DNA from: Clostridia bacterium
Lineage (GTDB): Bacteria > Bacillota > Clostridia > Christensenellales > Aristaeellaceae
NCBI GenBank assembly: GCA_017547285.1
Contig: JAFYQB010000117.1
Coordinates: 62,001-126,000 of the forward strand
Reading direction: 5' to 3'
DNA length: 64,000 bases
Part shown: piece after piece, positions 52,172-61,205 of the stretch
Numbering within the stretch: the stretch's first letter is position 1
Layout: the number at the start of each line of letters is the position of its first letter
Position numbers and translations under genes: made by a program
Notes under the pieces: model-generated
What the model was told of the DNA's origin: nothing
Database searches by the model: none
What the model saw: only the letters and a program-made list of their open reading frames with translations

Positions 52172-53331
52172 TGGCCAATTTGCTTAACAAATTACGCATG
52201 CTGGATGCAGCACCTAAAAAAACCCCTTCAAAACCCGTCGATACAAAGAAAGACTTCGCGTGTTACCGCAGCCAGTCTTTATTTCCCCTGTCGCTTTTCA
52301 CGAACCATTGTCATGCCCGTCAGGACATTCTGCAAGCTATTTTTGGTTGTCCATTTCCCGCTGAAGTTCACCCGGAGGATATCTTGTTTCTTGATACAGA
52401 AACAACAGGACTGTCAGGCGGAGCCGGAACCATTGCTTTCCAGATTGGCGCAGGGTACTTTACCGCTTCCGGATTTGTTGTGGAGCAATTCCTGATCCAT
52501 GATTACCCTGAAGAAGCGGAAATGCTGCGTCTGGTAGACGGATTGATGCAGCGCTTCCCCATCCTTTGTACATTTAACGGGCGTACGTTTGATATTCCGC
52601 TGCTTAAGTCGCGTTTTCAGATGAACCGCATAAGCAACGCGCACATTCCGAATATACACGCGGATGTGCTTTACCCTGCACGACGGATTTGGAAGCTTCG
52701 TCTGAAAAACTGCCGTCTGAGCAATTTGGAGGAACAGCTGCTCCACGTGCAGCGCGATGATGATCTGCCAGGTGCTTTGGTGCCTCAGACCTATTTCCAA
52801 TATCTGAAAGACGGAAACTTTGATCCACTGCTGAAAATACTTGAACACAACAAACAAGATATTGTAAGCCTGGCACAGTTGTTTTACTTCATGTGCAGAC
52901 AAGTCGATAAACCTGAAGAAATAGAAGCAGCAGAAGACCTGTTTTCTCTGGCTCGTTCCATGGAAAAAACCGGCGAAAAGAGCAAAGCCATGAAATGTTA
53001 CCATTTAAGCGCCGCCAGCGGAATGGCTGCTGAAGCCTGTCTGGCCATGGCTCGAATAGAAAAACGAGAAGGAAACTGCGATGCAGCTGTAAAACTGTAC
53101 CAATCCATGCTGCTTCAGGACAAAAAATCTGTTGCGGCTTGCGAAGGACTTGCAAAACTGTATGAACACCAGTTAAAAGATTTGCCCAAGGCTGTCAGTT
53201 ATACAAGGCAGGCGCTGCTTTTGCTTTCTGAACCTGCACTTTTTAAGAATGAGACTGTACAAGAACAGCAAAAAGCGTTACAATATCGTTATGCGCGTTT
53301 GAGGCGCAAACTTTCCAAACAGACAACATAA
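52171..53331 (+). CDS. mrfB: MrfB (YprB-like) DnaQ-fold exonuclease with TPR tail
   Basis: Partner nuclease of MrfA. The 386-residue protein has an RNase H-like DEDD domain: DTETTGLSGGAGT (first acids, about residue 71), CTFNGRTFDIPLLKSRF (middle Asp), and LEHNKQDIVSLAQLFYFM (last His and Asp). After 250 come two or three TPR-like helix pairs (EDLFSLARSMEKTGEKSKAMKCYHLSAASG). The start overlaps the mrfA stop. A TPR gene follows 14 nt later. Confidence 0.92.
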   Translation: MANLLNKLRMLDAAPKKTPSKPVDTKKDFACYRSQSLFPLSLFTNHCHARQDILQAIFGCPFPAEVHPEDILFLDTETTGLSGGAGTIAFQIGAGYFTASGFVVEQFLIHDYPEEAEMLRLVDGLMQRFPILCTFNGRTFDIPLLKSRFQMNRISNAHIPNIHADVLYPARRIWKLRLKNCRLSNLEEQLLHVQRDDDLPGALVPQTYFQYLKDGNFDPLLKILEHNKQDIVSLAQLFYFMCRQVDKPEEIEAAEDLFSLARSMEKTGEKSKAMKCYHLSAASGMAAEACLAMARIEKREGNCDAAVKLYQSMLLQDKKSVAACEGLAKLYEHQLKDLPKAVSYTRQALLLLSEPALFKNETVQEQQKALQYRYARLRRKLSKQTT

Positions 53332-53345
53332 GGGAGGTTCCCAGA

Positions 53346-54032
53346 ATGGGCTTGTTTACAACTTTGAAAGCGCGCAAAGCGTCTCTGCTGATCAACAAGG
53401 GCGATTCAGAAGGCGCCATGAAACTTTATGCCGAAGCTGAAAAAGAAGGCTTGAAGGAAATGAACGCTCTTCTTGCCTACTCTGTTTTGCTGATTCGCGC
53501 AGGTAAATTTCAGGAAGCCCGTGAATTGCTCGTAAAAATTCAAAAATATCCCATGACTGAAGAACACCGTCGTCAGTTGATGGTCAATTATGCCTCTGTC
53601 GCCTATAAACTGGGCAATCTTGAAAAAGGCATCGAACTTTTGGAGCGTATGCATCAGAAGGCCCCCAGTGGTATGGTCTATCAAACGCTTGGTTATCTGT
53701 ATGTAGAAGCGGGCGATTATGAAAAAGCCGTCGCTTTCAACAAGGAAGCCTATGAGTATGATGACGAGGACGCTATCACGTTGGATAACCTTGGCCAAGC
53801 CTACTATCGTTTGGGAAACGACAAAGCGACAGCCAAAGAGTATTTCGAAAAAGCGTTGGAAACCAAACCCGGCCAGATCGACACGCTTTATTTCCTTGCC
53901 CAGTACGATATTGAAGCCGGAGACAAGGAGGCTGCCAGAAGCAAGCTGCAAAAAGCCATGGAAGGCCGTTTCTCTCCCCTGAATTATGCCACCCGCGAGA
54001 AAGTTCAGCAGGCGCTTGATTCCCTGTCCTAA
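53346..54032 (+). CDS. TPR-repeat protein
   Basis: A 228-residue soluble protein made almost fully of tetratricopeptide repeats: KGDSEGAMKLYAEAEKEG, RAGKFQEARELLVKIQ, KLGNLEKGIELLERMHQKAPS, EAGDYEKAVAFNKEAYEYDDEDAITLDNLGQAYYRLGN and ATAKEYFEKALETKPGQID are clear units. Such proteins act as binding platforms. It shares its unit with mrfA and mrfB and would be co-induced through the LexA box; a part in the repair pathway is inferred only from that. GGGAGG lies before the ATG. Confidence 0.88.
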   Translation: MGLFTTLKARKASLLINKGDSEGAMKLYAEAEKEGLKEMNALLAYSVLLIRAGKFQEARELLVKIQKYPMTEEHRRQLMVNYASVAYKLGNLEKGIELLERMHQKAPSGMVYQTLGYLYVEAGDYEKAVAFNKEAYEYDDEDAITLDNLGQAYYRLGNDKATAKEYFEKALETKPGQIDTLYFLAQYDIEAGDKEAARSKLQKAMEGRFSPLNYATREKVQQALDSLS

Positions 54033-54041
54033 ATCAGCCGA

Positions 54042-54073
54042 CCGCTTTGCATCAATTGCAAAGCGGTTTTTGT
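54042..54073 (+). terminator. Intrinsic terminator of the mrf unit
   Basis: ACCGCTTTGCA (54042-54052) pairs with TGCAAAGCGGT (54058-54068) around TCAAT, followed by TTTTG. Confidence 0.9.
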
Positions 54074-54124
54074 ATCTCATCGAAATAAACAATCAGCAAA
54101 TATGAATTTTTTGTTTCAAAAGGC

Positions 54125-54153
54125 TTGATTTTTTTCATAATTCATTTTACAAT
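54125..54153 (+). promoter_or_regulatory. Probable promoter of the two-component unit
   Basis: TTGATT (54125-54130), 17-nt spacer, TACAAT (54148-54153), in an AT-rich gap about 70 nt before the response-regulator start. Confidence 0.6.
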
Positions 54154-54221
54154 GTAAATATCTTAATATTCTGATGCAGTCATTTTCTGATTGTATCATT
54201 GTACAGGAAAGGAAGAAGCCG

Positions 54222-54914
54222 ATGGCAAAGCGGATTCTTTTGGTCGATGACGAGCCCTTGATCATCAAAGGCTTGAAATACACGCTGGAACAGGAAGGTT
54301 TTGAAACCGATTCTGCCGCCGATGGCGAAGAAGCGCTAAATAAGTTCTTCTCTGATCATTTCGATTTTATTCTGCTGGATGTGATGCTTCCGAAAGTAGA
54401 CGGCATCACTGTTTGTCAGCGCATTCGTGAGCACAGCAATGTTCCGATTATTATGCTGACTGCCAAAGGCGAACAGATCGATAAAATTCTGGGTCTGGAA
54501 TACGGCGCAGATGACTATATGACCAAGCCTTTTAATATTTTGGAGGTAAAGGCGCGCATTAAGACCATTATGCGCCGCGCTTCCGGCAATGTGCAGAGCG
54601 AACCCCGCAAGGTGGTTAAGGTGCACGATATGGAGATTAACGCGATTAATCGCTCCGTTTCTCTTGGAGGAACAGATATCCGACTGACCGCTAAGGAATT
54701 TGATCTGCTGCAGGTGTTTGTAAACAACCGCGGCAAAGTGTTCAGCCGTGAAGCGTTGCTTGAAACCGTTTGGAAATACGACTATACAGGCGACGCTCGT
54801 ACTGTTGATGTTCATATTCGCCGTCTGCGCGAAAAAATCGAACGTAATCCTGCTCAGCCTGAGTTTATCTTCACCAAGTGGGGAGTGGGCTACTATTTTA
54901 CCGACAAAGACTAA
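54222..54914 (+). CDS. OmpR/PhoB-family response regulator (WalR/MtrA-like)
   Basis: A 230-residue DNA-binding regulator. The receiver domain has the acidic pair DDEP, phospho-acceptor in FILLDVMLPKVDGI (Asp near 53), the switch Thr in MLTAKG and Lys in DDYMTKPF. The winged-helix domain begins at about 130, with LTAKEFDLLQVFVNNRGKVFSREALLETVW and DARTVDVHIRRLREKIE, ending in TKWGVGYYF. The ATG at 54222 follows GGAAAGGAAG; an earlier start 16 codons upstream lacks a site. The sensor kinase follows, with overlapping or adjacent start. Confidence 0.95.
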   Translation: MAKRILLVDDEPLIIKGLKYTLEQEGFETDSAADGEEALNKFFSDHFDFILLDVMLPKVDGITVCQRIREHSNVPIIMLTAKGEQIDKILGLEYGADDYMTKPFNILEVKARIKTIMRRASGNVQSEPRKVVKVHDMEINAINRSVSLGGTDIRLTAKEFDLLQVFVNNRGKVFSREALLETVWKYDYTGDARTVDVHIRRLREKIERNPAQPEFIFTKWGVGYYFTDKD

Positions 54915-56382
54915 TACCTTTTTTTCTTCCATCCGGTGGAAGATCATACTCGCCTTCCTGCTTGTTTTGGGGGTCAGCTACTATGCTGTAGCGACCTCTT
55001 TGATCGGGCTGGTAGGCGATTATTTGTTCGACGACCGCATGCGTCAGGATCGGGCGAACACCAACAAGCTGGCTCAGGAGCTGGTTCCCCTCTATCAGGA
55101 TGCCCGATTTGAACTTTTGCAGAAGGAACTCGTTTCCTCCAGCGCTGATCTCGGCGGACGCCTGATGGTGCTGGATCAATACGGAAAAGTACAGGCAGAT
55201 AGTTTGAACCAACTGAACGGCTCAAGACTGCCTGTATCCGAAGCCCTGAACGTTCTGGTATTCGGAGAACAGAATGCTTACGGTGTACATACAACATCCA
55301 AAGAAGATCAGGAGGCTGAAAAATTCAACCTCCTTCGTTTGTTGCAGCCGTTTGACGGTAATGCCGAATGGAGCGCTTACTGTGCTTCTGCCATGGTTTC
55401 CAACGGCAGCTCCATAGGTGTGCTCCTCTACGCCTCCCCTATTCAGGATATGATGCAGCGCGTATTTCAGCTGCAGGATCGCATGATTCTGTATTTCATG
55501 ATCGCCGCTCTGGTTGCCATGATTATTGCGCTTGTCTTTTCACGTGTTCTTACACGACCAATCGTATCCCTCACTCGAAGCATCCAGCGTATGGGCCGCG
55601 GTGATTTTTCCACTCGCGTTCCCGTCACAGGAAGCGGTGAACTTCGCCGTTTGTCAGAAACCTTTAACACCATGTCAGAAAAGCTGGAAATGCTGGACCA
55701 AAGCCGCAACCAGTTTGTTTCCAATGCCAGTCATGAGCTCAAAACGCCTCTCGCTACCATGAAAATTCTGTTGGAAAGCATTATTTACCAGCCGGATATG
55801 GATAGCGGCATGAGAACCGAATTCCTTACTGACATTAACAAGGAAATCGACCGTTTGAACATGGTCATTGGCGATCTGCTTACGCTCGTCAGCATGGATT
55901 CTAAAACCATGCGTCTGAATCGAACAACCTTTAGTCTTTCCCAGCTTGTAACAGATACAGCTAGTCGTTTGAAGCTTGTTCTTGAAAAGCGCAATCAGGA
56001 ATTGAAGCTCAATTTGAGCGATCGATGCGAAATGTATGCCGACAGCGCAAAGCTAACTCAAGTTATTTATAATTTGATGGAAAATGCCAGCAAATATACC
56101 CAGGAAGGCGGCTGTATCCGGGTTCGTTTGATCCGTTCAGGACGGGATGCCATATTAACCGTAAGCGACAACGGTCCCGGCATTCCGAAAGAAGACCAGG
56201 CTCATATTTTCGACCGTTTCTACCGGGTCGATAAAGCGCGAAGCCGCGAAACAGGCGGTACCGGACTTGGACTAAGCATTGTGCATCAAATGGTACTGAT
56301 GCACGGCGGTACGGTTTCCGTCGAAAGCGAAGAAGGCAGTGGCACAACCTTTACGGTCGAGCTGCCGATCCATCAGGGATAA
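54808..56382 (+). CDS. Sensor histidine kinase (start codon uncertain)
   Basis: Partner kinase of the response regulator. The first membrane segment (WKIILAFLLVLGVSYY) is coded at about 54940, then an outside sensor of about 150 residues, a second membrane segment (ILYFMIAALVAMIIALVF), HAMP, the H-box FVSNASHELKTPLAT, N-box NLMENASKY and G-boxes DNGPGIP and GGTGLGLSIV. No ATG, GTG or TTG lies in frame between the regulator stop (54912) and the first membrane segment. The coordinates use the only upstream ATG, which overlaps the regulator by 107 nt without a ribosome site. An ATT at 54895, 9 nt after GGGGAG, would give a more natural N-terminus. Confidence 0.88.
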   Translation: MFIFAVCAKKSNVILLSLSLSSPSGEWATILPTKTNTFFSSIRWKIILAFLLVLGVSYYAVATSLIGLVGDYLFDDRMRQDRANTNKLAQELVPLYQDARFELLQKELVSSSADLGGRLMVLDQYGKVQADSLNQLNGSRLPVSEALNVLVFGEQNAYGVHTTSKEDQEAEKFNLLRLLQPFDGNAEWSAYCASAMVSNGSSIGVLLYASPIQDMMQRVFQLQDRMILYFMIAALVAMIIALVFSRVLTRPIVSLTRSIQRMGRGDFSTRVPVTGSGELRRLSETFNTMSEKLEMLDQSRNQFVSNASHELKTPLATMKILLESIIYQPDMDSGMRTEFLTDINKEIDRLNMVIGDLLTLVSMDSKTMRLNRTTFSLSQLVTDTASRLKLVLEKRNQELKLNLSDRCEMYADSAKLTQVIYNLMENASKYTQEGGCIRVRLIRSGRDAILTVSDNGPGIPKEDQAHIFDRFYRVDKARSRETGGTGLGLSIVHQMVLMHGGTVSVESEEGSGTTFTVELPIHQG

Positions 56383-56414
56383 CCAGCCGTTTTCCCTCAA
56401 AGGAGTTAGATACA

Positions 56415-57953
56415 ATGTATACCAGACGACTGTTTCTTTTGCTGATCAGTCTTTTGTTTCTGCTGACCGGCTGTGCCGGCACCGGGTTACCCATAACCGA
56501 TGTTTCGCCGGATGTAACCCTTCCTCCGGCCGAGGTAACCTACCTTGCCCCCATCGGCGATGCTGCGCTTGAATACAAGGATACTGCGACGCTCTATCTG
56601 CCAAGCCATGACGGCATCGGCCTTGCGGATATCGAAACAGACATTTCTTTTTCTCTGGTTCGTCCCGCTGCCGAAACGGTTATGCGCTCTCTGATTTCCC
56701 AGACTGGCAGCAGAGAATACACTTCGCTTGGAGGAGAGGTTCGCCTCTCTTTGTACGGCGCAAATCCTGTAGAAATCAGCCGCAATGTAGCAACCGTCAA
56801 TTTAAGCGCTTCTGCTTTGCAGCTTGACCGGCAGCGTCTGTACATCGCATGTCAGGCGATTGCCAACACCCTTACCGCCATTGACGGCATTGATTATGTC
56901 AATGTGCTTGTAGTGGACAAGCCGGTTGGCCTGGACATCGCAAACACCCTTCCCATGGGCGCTCTGAAAGCCAATAGTTCCAGAGATTTATCCTCCGTAT
57001 ACGAGCAGTTGCTTGCAAAGCGCGTGCCCGCAGGCAGTCAGGCAGCCGTTCCCCTGTCCGCCTATGTTGCGCTCTACTTTCCCCTGCAAAACAGCGACGG
57101 CCTGGTTTGCGAAGCAAGACCTATCAGTTTTGAAAATCAGCAATTGCCTGAAATGGTTACGGCTATTCTGCGCGCACTTGCAGCCGGGCCGTCAGATTCG
57201 CAGATCCGTTCTCCGCAGCTCCCTCTGCTGGCTGATCTGCTCACAACGACGCCTGTTCTTCAGGATAATCCGTCTTCGGGCAGTCAGATCATCGCGCTTG
57301 ATTTTGCACACAACCTGGACGACATGCTGGATGCCTATGGCATCACCCGCAGCCAGTGCACAGCCTCCCTGTGTTATACGCTTTCCAGTTTCTTTCCCAA
57401 TGTAAGCGGCATTTCCCTATCCATCAACGGAACGCCTGTTGATGCCCTGTATTTAACGGAAGAAGATGCTTCCGGAGAGGAATCAGATGTTTTCCTTCGC
57501 GCCGCTTTTTCAGGTCTGATTTACGACTACTGTACGCTGTATTTTGCAGACCCGGAAACGCAGAAACTGGCTCCCTCCAGCAGAGCAATCGCCTATTACC
57601 AGCGCACCAATCCACGCGTTTTGCTGTGCGAGCTGGCCAAAGGCCCGCAGGCAGGAGACAGCCACCCCGATCTGCTGCCGGTTATGGACGAAAAATCCAT
57701 TACCGATACGACTCTGCTTGGGTTTGCCCTGTCAGATCACACGCTACTTGTGAACTTCGCACCGTCTTTTTCGGATCTTGGAAAAGGAATCTCTCCGCAG
57801 CAGGAACGCCTGCTTGCTTATGCGCTTGTTAACTCGCTTTGTATGGATGAACGGGTGCGCAGCATTTGTTTCTTCCAGTCTGGTACACAGTTTGACGGCT
57901 TTACGGATGAAATCTACTGGCGCGGATTGTTTAATCCTTTGGTTTTGGAATAG
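56415..57953 (+). CDS. GerMN-domain lipoprotein
   Basis: A 512-residue lipoprotein: signal MYTRRLFLLLISLLFLLTGC with lipid Cys20. The rest looks like two or more GerMN-type domains, with typical pieces ATLYLPSHDGIGL, NVATVNLSASALQLD and ANTLTAIDGIDYVNVLVVDKPVGLD in the first, VALYFPLQNSDGLVCEARPI and ILRALAAGPSD in the second, and a third partial copy ending LVNSLCMDERVRSICFF. Placed 32 nt behind the kinase, it recalls the MtrA-MtrB-LpqB layout, where the lipoprotein tunes the kinase; this comparison is an inference. Confidence 0.8.
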   Translation: MYTRRLFLLLISLLFLLTGCAGTGLPITDVSPDVTLPPAEVTYLAPIGDAALEYKDTATLYLPSHDGIGLADIETDISFSLVRPAAETVMRSLISQTGSREYTSLGGEVRLSLYGANPVEISRNVATVNLSASALQLDRQRLYIACQAIANTLTAIDGIDYVNVLVVDKPVGLDIANTLPMGALKANSSRDLSSVYEQLLAKRVPAGSQAAVPLSAYVALYFPLQNSDGLVCEARPISFENQQLPEMVTAILRALAAGPSDSQIRSPQLPLLADLLTTTPVLQDNPSSGSQIIALDFAHNLDDMLDAYGITRSQCTASLCYTLSSFFPNVSGISLSINGTPVDALYLTEEDASGEESDVFLRAAFSGLIYDYCTLYFADPETQKLAPSSRAIAYYQRTNPRVLLCELAKGPQAGDSHPDLLPVMDEKSITDTTLLGFALSDHTLLVNFAPSFSDLGKGISPQQERLLAYALVNSLCMDERVRSICFFQSGTQFDGFTDEIYWRGLFNPLVLE

Positions 57954-57970
57954 TTTCTGTTTTCTCTGAC

Positions 57971-58016
57971 GAAAAGACCGCCCCACCCTTGCTTGAAAGC
58001 AGGTATGGTGCGGTCT
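57971..58016. terminator. Bidirectional terminator
   Basis: AAAGACCGC with CCA pairs with TGG and GCGGTCTTT; TTTT follows on the minus strand and a looser T-rich stretch on the plus strand. It lies between the lipoprotein and phosphodiesterase genes, which converge. Confidence 0.75.
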
Positions 58017-58043
58017 TTGGCTTTCGATGAATTGATAAAAAAT

Positions 58044-59135
58044 TCAGGTTTCAACAGCAATCAGCGGAATCATCATTTCGTCACGCGTCATTCCCCCATG
58101 ATCCGCCGGATGAATGACGTTTTTGGTTCGCAGAACAGCATTGCCAACAGCAACAGAAAGATAATTGCCAAGCATGCGCTGCAAACGCGGATGATCGTTT
58201 CCGGTCCCGAACAGTCCAAGGCGCTGGACTTCTTCCATGGGCAGCAGCTGGAAACGGTCGCCGTACCGCTGATGAAACAGTGATTCGAAGCGCTCCCTGC
58301 ATTCCTCTTTGACAAACAGATTCAGCGCACGCGCCTCCATGGAAGGACGGCGAATCATACAGTCCATCATTTCATGATCCTGATGGAACAGGATGGTTTC
58401 ACCATCAACAAGGCCATGATCCGCTGTAATCAGAATCAGCGTATCCTGCAGTTGTTCACACAGTCGTCTGGTCTCATCCTCCAGTTGACGAACCAGCTCG
58501 CCCATTTCCGGGACATGCACGCCTTTTTCGTGCATGCTCTTGTCTGGCTCCTCCCAGTAGGCATAGATAAACTGGCGTTCCTGCGGTGCACACAGCCGTG
58601 TGATTTCATCACACATCGCACTGAATTTTTGGGGTTTTGGTTCGCGCCAGGAACACAGCCAATGCGCCTGCACGCCCATGGCACGGATAGGTTCAAAGAT
58701 ATCCGCATACGGCACAAAGCGTTCAGCTACATTCATTTCAGTAATTTTTTCGCCCGTATCGTTGTCTTTGTTGAGAAAATAAACCACATTGCGGTCAATT
58801 TCATCAAAGTAACCCACCCAGCCAAGCCATGCGCTTTGATTGGGGTACAGACCGCTCATCACAGCAGTAGTCGCTGCAACGGTCGTGGGCGGAAAGGTGG
58901 ATGAATACGGACAGCACAGATTACGTCTGAAGAAACCGTTCTCTGACAAATGCTCCTCCAGTGCACTCATCCCCATGCCATCCAGCAGCATCAGCACAAC
59001 ATTTTTGTACGACTTTTGAAGCAGTTCATCCGCCTGTGAAAGCGTGGGATTTGGTGCATCACAGCCATAATAGCGCAGAATGGAGCAGGCCAGATTGGCG
59101 ATGCAATTGCCGTATTGCGGATAGCAAATGTTCAT
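58044..59135 (-). CDS. Type I phosphodiesterase / nucleotide pyrophosphatase family protein
   Basis: A 363-residue member of the alkaline phosphatase superfamily, without signal peptide. Metal and active-site motifs are VLMLLDGMG, STFPPTTVAATTAVMSGLYP (nucleophile Thr), YWEEPDKSMHEKG (Asp and His), TADHGLVDGE and ADHGGMTRDEMMIPLI. It probably splits phosphodiesters or nucleotides in the cytoplasm. It follows the nucleoside hydrolase gene by 6 nt, which points to nucleotide breakdown, although phosphonate and lipid substrates also occur in the family. Confidence 0.85.
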   Translation of the reverse strand: MNICYPQYGNCIANLACSILRYYGCDAPNPTLSQADELLQKSYKNVVLMLLDGMGMSALEEHLSENGFFRRNLCCPYSSTFPPTTVAATTAVMSGLYPNQSAWLGWVGYFDEIDRNVVYFLNKDNDTGEKITEMNVAERFVPYADIFEPIRAMGVQAHWLCSWREPKPQKFSAMCDEITRLCAPQERQFIYAYWEEPDKSMHEKGVHVPEMGELVRQLEDETRRLCEQLQDTLILITADHGLVDGETILFHQDHEMMDCMIRRPSMEARALNLFVKEECRERFESLFHQRYGDRFQLLPMEEVQRLGLFGTGNDHPRLQRMLGNYLSVAVGNAVLRTKNVIHPADHGGMTRDEMMIPLIAVET

Positions 59136-59141
59136 GATACT

Positions 59142-60053
59142 TTACCTCGTCAGATGGGCAAACAGATCGCCAAACAGTGCGTCGCGGTTGATATGATAAA
59201 CATACTTGCACAACACGCGGGAACAGCTTTGCGAGTAATGATGATCATACTGCGGAATGGGCGTGGGAATCAGTTTTTCCTGCATAAAGTGTCCATTGTC
59301 GTTCAGCAGCCAGCCAATGGTGGTTACATCCCAGATCACACGGCTCCACACACGACCCTCTGCATAGCTTTTTACTTCATCCACAGTATTCTTGACCAAA
59401 TAATCACACAATGCATTCTTTCCCCGCAGCCAGTAATCCAGTTCGGGACCTGTCGTCGTAAAGCTGCTTACTACGCCCATACAGGGCAGCATAACCAGCG
59501 GAGCACCGGAACCAAAAACAACACGCGCCGCTGCAACATCCTGTTTGATGTTAAATTCAGCATTGTCATGCCACTCAAGCGCATGACCGCCCAACCATAC
59601 AACCACAATGTTGTCAGCAATCTCCGGAGCCATCAGCAAAGCAGAAGCAACATTGGTAATCGCGCCGATAGCGGCCACATACAAGGGTTTTTCAGGGGTG
59701 TATTTCTTCGCTAATTCCACCAGATGGGAGGCTGCATCCGAATCAACAGGTGTGTTCTCATCCGGCAGATATACTGTCGATCCTCGGTAGGTGGGTATAT
59801 CTTCCCCGCTCAGTTTGAGCAGCATAAGGATTTCCTGATAACTGCGTTCCATACCGTCAGCCGGACCATTGGAACGATGATTATGAAATGGTGCCGCATA
59901 CAGAGCTAGTAAATTGATTTTTTCTTTTGCCTTTAAAGCATATGAAATAGCAAACTGGTCATCAATCTCGTTATAGGCATCCGTATCCAGCACAAGATCT
60001 ATTTTCCCTTTCGGACATTCCAGCATTTGCAGGCGTTGTTCCAGCGTAAGCAT
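59142..60053 (-). CDS. Nucleoside hydrolase (IUNH family)
   Basis: Splits nucleosides into base and ribose. The 303-residue protein has the calcium-binding start DLVLDTDAYNEIDDQFAI (DTDAYNEIDD instead of the more usual DTDPGIDD), the YVAAIGAITNVASAL stretch and IWDVTTIGW near the end with the last calcium Asp. The changed first motif suggests a divergent subgroup and a possibly different nucleoside or C-ribosyl substrate. GGAGGAATC precedes the ATG. Second gene of the argF-nucleoside hydrolase-phosphodiesterase unit on the minus strand. Confidence 0.87.
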   Translation of the reverse strand: MLTLEQRLQMLECPKGKIDLVLDTDAYNEIDDQFAISYALKAKEKINLLALYAAPFHNHRSNGPADGMERSYQEILMLLKLSGEDIPTYRGSTVYLPDENTPVDSDAASHLVELAKKYTPEKPLYVAAIGAITNVASALLMAPEIADNIVVVWLGGHALEWHDNAEFNIKQDVAAARVVFGSGAPLVMLPCMGVVSSFTTTGPELDYWLRGKNALCDYLVKNTVDEVKSYAEGRVWSRVIWDVTTIGWLLNDNGHFMQEKLIPTPIPQYDHHYSQSCSRVLCKYVYHINRDALFGDLFAHLTR

Positions 60054-60077
60054 GGCTGATTCCTCCTACGTTTATCA

Positions 60078-61055
60078 CTACAGGGTAGCTGCCATCACAG
60101 CTTTAATGGTATGCATACGATTTTCCGCTTCATCAAAAACAATGGAACGTTCACTCTGGAACACTTCGTCGGTCACTTCCATGCAATCAATACCGAATTT
60201 CTCATAAATTTCGCGTCCAACCGTAGTTTCCAAGTCATGGAAGGCCGGCAGGCAATGCATAAAGAAGCACTGACTTCCTGCCAGTTCCATCAGATTCATG
60301 GTAACACGATAGGGTGAAAGTTCGCGGATACGCTCCGCCCATACCCCCTCTGGTTCACCCATGGAAACCCATACATCAGTGTAAATCACATCCGCGCCCA
60401 TAACGGCATTCCGGGGATCCGTTTCAAAACAGAGGGTAGCGCCGGTTTCAGCTGCAATGGCCTTGCATTTGGCAATCAGTTCTTCATTCGGAAAATATTT
60501 TTCCGGAGCACAGGCAACAAAGTGCATACCCAGCTTGGCGCAGCCGATCATCAGCGAATTACCCATGTTGTAGCGTGCATCGCCCATATACACCAGTTTG
60601 CGTCCTTTGAGGCTGCCACAATGTTCGCGGATCGTAAGCATATCCGCCAAAATCTGCGTGGGGTGATATTCATTGGTCAATCCATTCCACACCGGTACGC
60701 CGGCATACCTGGCCAAAGCCTCCACCCGCTCCTGACCATAACCACGATACTCAATACCATCAAACATGCGACCAAGTACCTGCGCGGTATCAGCAATGCT
60801 TTCCTTCTTACCAATCTGGCTTCCGTTTGGATCCAGATAAACCGCAGTCATACCCAGATCAGCCGCTGCTACTTCAAACGCACAGCGGGTACGGGTAGAC
60901 GTTTTTTCAAAAATCAACGCAATATTCTTACCCTCACACAGACGATGCGGGATACCAGCCTTTTTCTTCGCTTTCAATTCCGCTGCAAGATCAAGAAGCT
61001 GCAGAATTTCATCCGGCGTATAATCCAAAAGAGTCAGAAAATGACGGTTTTTCAT
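60078..61055 (-). CDS. argF: Ornithine carbamoyltransferase
   Basis: Makes citrulline from ornithine and carbamoyl phosphate, or works in reverse in arginine fermentation. In 325 residues the signatures are [19 protein letters not shown] (carbamoyl-phosphate site), [24 protein letters not shown] and [10 protein letters not shown] (ornithine site HCLP). The ATG at 61055 follows AAGGAGG; an earlier start eight codons upstream overlaps that site. No other arginine gene is beside it, so anabolic and catabolic roles cannot be told apart. Confidence 0.96.
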   Translation of the reverse strand: MKNRHFLTLLDYTPDEILQLLDLAAELKAKKKAGIPHRLCEGKNIALIFEKTSTRTRCAFEVAAADLGMTAVYLDPNGSQIGKKESIADTAQVLGRMFDGIEYRGYGQERVEALARYAGVPVWNGLTNEYHPTQILADMLTIREHCGSLKGRKLVYMGDARYNMGNSLMIGCAKLGMHFVACAPEKYFPNEELIAKCKAIAAETGATLCFETDPRNAVMGADVIYTDVWVSMGEPEGVWAERIRELSPYRVTMNLMELAGSQCFFMHCLPAFHDLETTVGREIYEKFGIDCMEVTDEVFQSERSIVFDEAENRMHTIKAVMAATL

Positions 61056-61134
61056 ATGTATATACCTCCTTGGCGGCAATAAAATCTACTCATTTTCTAT
61101 TCAACGTTCAAGGTATTCTTCCCTGCCTTTATGC

Positions 61135-61164
61135 TTGCGTTTTCCTATGAAAACGCGTTATAAT
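61135..61164 (+). promoter_or_regulatory. Promoter of the AGE-family gene
   Basis: TTGCGT (61135-61140), 18-nt spacer, perfect TATAAT (61159-61164), about 40 nt before the start codon. Confidence 0.7.
61137..61156 (+). promoter_or_regulatory. Candidate operator in the promoter spacer
   Basis: GCGTTTT-CCTATG-AAAACGC is a perfect 7-bp inverted repeat placed between the -35 and -10 boxes. This is where a repressor of the LacI or GntR kind would block transcription. No regulator gene lies nearby. Confidence 0.6.
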
Positions 61165-61205
61165 ATCTATACTATTTGATCCTTTTGCCAAGGAGGCGGA
61201 AAACA

